Shown here: one piece after another, positions 15,937 through 19,555 of the stretch
How positions within the stretch are numbered: the first letter of the stretch is position 1
Layout: each line of letters begins with the position of its first letter
Source: Candidatus Cloacimonadota bacterium
Lineage (GTDB): Bacteria; Cloacimonadota; Cloacimonadia; Cloacimonadales; Cloacimonadaceae
Direction: 5' to 3'
DNA: 19,555 bases
Assembly (NCBI GenBank): GCA_023228125.1
Contig: JALOBT010000042.1
Span: 1-19,555, forward strand
Translations under genes and position numbers: made by a program
Notes under the pieces: generated by a model
What the model saw: only the letters and a program-made list of their open reading frames with translations
What the model was told of the DNA's origin: nothing
The model's database searches: none

Positions 15937-18855
15937 ATGACTAAAAGAACGCTACTTATATTCGCCCTTGTGCTGTTTGCCGGATTCATCTGGGGACAGG
16001 GACTGGAAACTTTTGCAAACTTTACGGCTACTGGTAGTAGCTATTACACAGGAAGCTTTACTGGCCAGGATGGCTCTGCATGGAACTACACGAAGGCGCG
16101 GGGAGATGTTGATATCACCGGCAAAGCCCTGATGCTGGGAAAAGATCAAAGCCCCGCTTCGCGGCTCGATTCTGGCACCATCTCCGGTGGAATCAGTACC
16201 TTGACTTTCTCTTACAAACAGGCTTATACTGCTAATGTGAATCTTTTAGTTCAGATCAATGGCATAGCTGTAGGCTCTGTGACCTCTTCTTCCCAAACCA
16301 ACATAGATCTGCAATCCCCTGTGTTCGAAGTGAATGTGGCTGGGGATTTTACCTTTACTTTTATCAATACGAATAGCAGCAGTGGCCAAGTGGTGGTCGA
16401 TAATATATCCTGGACTGGGTATGCAACATCTGCACCCCAAGCCCCTCTCGCTCTGGAAGCCACCCAGGTGACCCCTTCGTCTTTTTTGGCAAATTGGGAA
16501 GCTGCTCCGGGGGCCACTTCCTACCGACTGGATGTATATACCACGTCCGCCCCTCCCTCAGCCACAACAGACCTGTTTTTCTCCGAATATGTAAAAGGCA
16601 GTAGCTATAACAAAGCCCTGGAGATCTTCAATGGCACCGGCAACACCGTCAATCTATCGGACTACCAGATCAAGATCTCTTTCAACGGTGGGACCAGCAC
16701 GGCAAGTCTTTCGCTTTCCGGCACTCTTGCCCATAATGACGTGTACACTTTGGTCAATAGCGGAGCCAGTCCTGCCTTTACTACCGGAGCTGATTACAGC
16801 GGTTCCAGCAGCGTGATGACTTTTAGCGGTGACGACGCCCTCGCTCTGTATAAAGTTTCTACTGCTTCCTATGTAGATATCTTCGGCGTGATCGGAAATG
16901 ATCCGGGCACTGCCTGGACTGCGGGCTCTATCAGCACCATGGACCAAACTCTGGTGCGCAAATCTTCTGTCACCGAAGGGGTGGCCCAGAATCCAATCGG
17001 CACAACTTTTACTACCCTCGCCACAGAGTGGGACAAATATCCCACAGATTACGCTGGTAACTTCGGTTTTCACAATTATTCCAGCCGTGAGCTCAGCTAT
17101 GTGCCTGGCTATGAAGACCTTGATGTCGGCTTTGTTACCAGCTACCCCGTCACAGGTCTTGAGCCGGATACAGACTATTATTACCGCTTGCGGGCTGTGA
17201 ATAGCCAAGGCAGCAGTGAAGATTCAAATGCCATCGAAGTTTTTACGCAGAGCATCTCAACTCCCACAGTGCAGGCCAGTTACATCGAAGCATCCGTAGC
17301 CCGCAGCTCCATCAATCTGGAATGGACCCCGGGCAATGGCGATAGACGCATCGTAATGATCAGCACCAGCAACAGTTTTTCGGCTCCACCGGATGGCGAA
17401 GACCCCGCTGCCAATCCAGTCTATAGCGGTTCCGGAAGGCAGGTGGTGTATAACGATGCCACCCAGATTATCGAAGACTTGCTCTATAATGGGGTTCTCG
17501 TGGAAGGCTTGCAGCCAGCTACCACCTACTATTTTAGAGTATTTGAATATAATGGCTGGGGCGGGCTAACCATGTATTTGAGAACAACCGCCACTGGCAA
17601 CCCTACTTCTTATACTACGCTGGATACTTCCAATCCGGACTATTACGCTGGTATCAGCGGTTTGGGCAGCACCCTTAAAAGCAATCTGCACAATCTGCTC
17701 CGAACTACCCATACCACCCAGTACAGCTATGATGCACTCTGGACCCAATTGCGCTATACCGATGAAGATCCCGCAAACTCCAATAATCTCATCCAAATCT
17801 ATACTGGTTGGAGCGTTCCCAAAACTTATCACGGTGGGGGAGTGACCCAATGGAACCGTGAACACACCTGGAGCAAGTCTCATGGAGATTTTGGCGAATC
17901 CAGACCGGCCGGCACAGACCTTCACCACATGCGTCCCTGCGATGCTACAGTGAATTCTGCCAAAGGCAACAAAGACTTTGACGAAGGCGGAAACCTATAT
18001 ACAGATGCCTCTCCCTATCCAGGGTATTCTGGAGATACTGGTAATTATACCGATAGCAATAGCTGGGAGCCCAGAGACCAGGAAAAAGGCGATGTGGCCC
18101 GGATGATCATGTATATGGGCATCCGCTATGAAGGCACGGATACCAGCTTTGATCTGGAACTGGTGGATTATGTGAATAGCTCTCCCAGTGGTCAACCCTA
18201 TTATGGCAAACTCTCCACCCTGCTGAAGTGGCACGAACAAGACCCGCCAGATTCCTGGGAAGACCGCCGCAACAATCGCATCAGCGAACGCCAGGGCAAC
18301 CGCAATCCCTTCATCGATCACCCCGAATTTGCCTATATGCTGTGGACGCCATATCCCCAAGGCGCTACAAATGTCAGTACAGACAGCTTTATCGCGCATT
18401 GGTCCGTACCCATCACAGGAGAGTCCTACTGGCTGCAGGTGGCCACAGATAGCCTCTTCACCAGCTTTATCAGTGGATATGCCTCCTACAATGCTGGCAC
18501 CGCCACTACCAAAGCGATCAGCGGTCTATCTGCAGGCAGCACATACTATTACCGCCTGCGCACTAATTTTGGCAGCAACTACTCCATCTATTCACCCTTT
18601 CAGATGGTTCGCACCACTGCGCTGATACCGGATCCCGTGCCCACCACCCTTATCATATCCATCATCGATGGCTCTGTGCAGCTCAATATCACTCCCATCG
18701 CCACCGCCATAGGCTACAAAATCTACGCCAGCGACAATCCCTATACCGGCTTTAGCGATGTAAGCGCAGAAGGCAATTTCACAGGTCTTGTGTGGAACTC
18801 AACCGCAGTCGATCTGCCCAGACGTTTTTACAAAGCCTACGCCGTGTGGGAATAG
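15937..18855 (+). CDS. Secreted multidomain endonuclease I-type DNase
   Basis: 972 residues. A signal peptide (about 1-20, KR then a hydrophobic run, cleavage near FIWG/QG) indicates export. The N-terminal beta-sandwich (about 25-163) resembles modules attached to secreted nucleases and adhesins. A fibronectin III-like start (169-206) is interrupted by a lamin-tail-like domain (about 210-380: LFFSEYVKGSSYNKALEIFN) and resumes at YVPGYEDLDVG. A further fibronectin-like domain follows (about 443-563). The nuclease domain (about 567-804) has WNREHTWSKSHG (639-650; His643 as likely general base, Glu642 as likely metal ligand) and DLHHMRPCDATVNSAKGN (661-678), the hallmarks of the endonuclease I ββα-metal family. 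Another fibronectin III domain (805-895) and a tail (905-972) end the protein. I see a single Cys (668), so no disulfides. Probable role: extracellular DNA digestion for nutrients. AGGAG precedes the ATG. Confidence 0.88.
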   Translation: MTKRTLLIFALVLFAGFIWGQGLETFANFTATGSSYYTGSFTGQDGSAWNYTKARGDVDITGKALMLGKDQSPASRLDSGTISGGISTLTFSYKQAYTANVNLLVQINGIAVGSVTSSSQTNIDLQSPVFEVNVAGDFTFTFINTNSSSGQVVVDNISWTGYATSAPQAPLALEATQVTPSSFLANWEAAPGATSYRLDVYTTSAPPSATTDLFFSEYVKGSSYNKALEIFNGTGNTVNLSDYQIKISFNGGTSTASLSLSGTLAHNDVYTLVNSGASPAFTTGADYSGSSSVMTFSGDDALALYKVSTASYVDIFGVIGNDPGTAWTAGSISTMDQTLVRKSSVTEGVAQNPIGTTFTTLATEWDKYPTDYAGNFGFHNYSSRELSYVPGYEDLDVGFVTSYPVTGLEPDTDYYYRLRAVNSQGSSEDSNAIEVFTQSISTPTVQASYIEASVARSSINLEWTPGNGDRRIVMISTSNSFSAPPDGEDPAANPVYSGSGRQVVYNDATQIIEDLLYNGVLVEGLQPATTYYFRVFEYNGWGGLTMYLRTTATGNPTSYTTLDTSNPDYYAGISGLGSTLKSNLHNLLRTTHTTQYSYDALWTQLRYTDEDPANSNNLIQIYTGWSVPKTYHGGGVTQWNREHTWSKSHGDFGESRPAGTDLHHMRPCDATVNSAKGNKDFDEGGNLYTDASPYPGYSGDTGNYTDSNSWEPRDQEKGDVARMIMYMGIRYEGTDTSFDLELVDYVNSSPSGQPYYGKLSTLLKWHEQDPPDSWEDRRNNRISERQGNRNPFIDHPEFAYMLWTPYPQGATNVSTDSFIAHWSVPITGESYWLQVATDSLFTSFISGYASYNAGTATTKAISGLSAGSTYYYRLRTNFGSNYSIYSPFQMVRTTALIPDPVPTTLIISIIDGSVQLNITPIATAIGYKIYASDNPYTGFSDVSAEGNFTGLVWNSTAVDLPRRFYKAYAVWE

Positions 18856-18944
18856 CCAGGCTCCGGATTTTCCCGTCGCGATCCCAAACTTGCTCTACCG
18901 TCCCTTCTTGCTGGAGCGACTAATCTGCTGATAACAGGTCTTGA

Positions 18945-18980
18945 ACTCGAGTTGACTCGAAATCTCAAGTCAACTCGAGT
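18945..18980. repeat. Perfect 13-bp palindrome flanked by ACAGGTC
   Basis: ACTCGAGTTGACT (18945-18957) is the reverse complement of AGTCAACTCGAGT (18968-18980), loop 10 nt. Each arm contains the self-palindrome ACTCGAGT. ACAGGTC occurs on both sides as a direct repeat (18934-18940 and 18997-19003). No T run follows, so it is not a standard intrinsic terminator, though it is the first strong stem after the nuclease gene. Confidence 0.75.
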
Positions 18981-19234
18981 CGAAGATATGTTAATCACAG
19001 GTCAAAGGCTCAGGACTCTAAGGTATTCGTTGTTACGATGCAAATGGCCAGGCATTCCCCCAAAATATCTATATATCATATTTATAATGCCTATGAAGAT
19101 AGCCTCTTAGCTCTCATCCAGGTCTATTTGTTTCATTTTTTGAATTTGTGCATAAAGGCTCATAATTTAGGGTCAATACCTTATCAAAACGAGTCCTGTC
19201 GGGACGATATTGTTTGCCCAGAATGCTGTGAGTC

Positions 19235-19300
19235 TTGGAGTTCAAAGTGCCTAAGATAACTATCGATTTACCATAAGCTTAGCGGCACTTTGGACTTCAA
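19235..19300 (+). repeat. Long imperfect inverted repeat, + strand RNA-like hairpin
   Basis: Arms 19235-19255 and 19278-19300 form 17 contiguous pairs, a 2-nt bulge (19282-19283) and 4 more pairs around a 22-nt loop. The only two imperfect positions (19238 with 19297, 19242 with 19293) are G-U pairs in a + strand transcript but C-A mismatches on the other strand, which favours a + strand RNA. Confidence 0.75.
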
Positions 19301-19457
19301 GCGGCAATGGAAAACCTTGCCGACGGCTGTTGAAGTCCATTCCGGCCTGTTATTAACGCTAACACTAAAATAATCGAAGCCCGATTGAACTTAACTGAAA
19401 GCCAGCTTTCGCCACCGACAATGAAAAAGCTTAACAAAATTCCCTCTATAAAATAGA

Positions 19458-19492
19458 GTATCTCCTCCTAAATAAAATAAAAAAGGAGACAC
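19458..19492 (+). promoter_or_regulatory. Stem that would sequester the transposase Shine-Dalgarno
   Basis: TCTCCT (19461-19466) pairs with AGGAGA (19484-19489), the Shine-Dalgarno of the next gene. The stem extends to 9 positions with one A-C mismatch (19458-19466 with 19484-19492) around an AU-rich 17-nt loop. The preceding CTCTAT/ATAGAG stem shares base 19458, so the two could compete slightly. Hiding the ribosome site of transposase mRNA is a known way for insertion sequences to limit expression; here it is inferred. Confidence 0.55.
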
Positions 19493-19494
19493 CC

Positions 19495-19555
19495 ATGTCT
19501 AATAAGACACAGCAAAATGGAAATTACGAAGTTGTCAACAAAAAATGTGCCGGTA
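19495..19555 (+). CDS. Probable IS110-family transposase, N-terminal fragment
   Basis: Only 20 codons lie inside the window: MSNKTQQNGNYEVVNKKCAG, then the first base (A) of the next codon. AAAAGGAG lies 6 nt before the ATG. The pattern YEVVNxxCAG is how many IS110-family (DEDD, Tnp) transposases begin, usually continuing GIDVHK with the first catalytic Asp; the leftover A fits an Ile codon. Identification rests on this short resemblance alone. If right, the protein would have an N-terminal RuvC-like DEDD domain and a C-terminal catalytic Ser domain beyond the window. A hypothetical protein is the alternative. Confidence 0.6.
   Translation, partial: MSNKTQQNGNYEVVNKKCAG

Larger units (their letters stand above)
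18856..19494. other. Structured non-coding region before a transposase gene
   Basis: No credible gene: the longest + frame (19038-19259) lacks a Shine-Dalgarno and recognisable motifs. The stretch instead holds several inverted repeats, the principal ones listed separately. Smaller ones are GTCC/GGAC (19193-19205), GGCAA...TTGCC with an inner GG/CC (19303-19321), GAAAG-CCAG-CTTTC (19397-19410) and CTCTAT-AAA-ATAGAG (19444-19458). The last ~260 bp may be the non-coding end of an IS110-type element. Confidence 0.6.

Noticed and set aside
19038..19259. 73-codon + strand open frame downstream of the nuclease
   Set aside because: No Shine-Dalgarno or recognisable motif, and it runs into the arm of the long inverted repeat.

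Overview
The window carries a bacterial translation/transcription core cluster on the + strand, with repeat-rich non-coding DNA at both ends. Signal peptide, fibronectin III and lamin-tail modules in the one non-housekeeping protein, plus the gene order, suggest an uncultured fermentative Gram-negative lineage of the Cloacimonadota/FCB type. That placement is an inference from protein style, not from a database search.

Layout. 1-1613 has no credible gene. It holds two ~97% identical 300-bp copies of a hairpin-rich repeat (1-301 and 484-784), a degenerate CGGAT-type repeat, and a small element seen three times (once inverted), two of whose copies lie in a 9-bp tandem array. 1614-1986 is a four-tRNA cluster, Thr(TGT)-Tyr(GTA)-Gly(TCC)-Thr(GGT). 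It leads into tuf, rpmG (too short for most ORF callers), tRNA-Trp, secE, nusG, rplK, rplA, rplJ, rplL, rpoB, rpoC, rpsL and rpsG, all co-directional, ending at a strong intrinsic terminator (15871-15900). A perfect 15-bp hairpin between rplL and rpoB looks like the attenuator that sets the ribosomal protein to RNA polymerase ratio. No fusA follows rpsG.

After the terminator lies a 972-residue secreted endonuclease I-type DNase with an N-terminal beta-sandwich, a lamin-tail domain apparently nested inside a fibronectin III domain, the ββα-metal nuclease domain, another fibronectin III domain and a C-terminal tail domain.

18856-19494 is non-coding and structured: a palindrome, a long wobble-compatible hairpin, several small hairpins, and a stem that would hide the Shine-Dalgarno of the last gene. 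That gene (19495 onward, cut by the window edge) starts with a sequence resembling IS110-family transposases, so the structured DNA before it is a candidate IS110 left end that may encode a bridge RNA. This is the most interesting lead here.

How the parts work together: the tRNAs, EF-Tu, L33, SecE, NusG, the L11/L1/L10/L12 stalk proteins, RNA polymerase beta/beta' and S12/S7 form one growth-linked supply unit. Points of note in it are substitutions in the rifampicin pocket of RpoB and an extra insertion of roughly 110 residues in RpoC.
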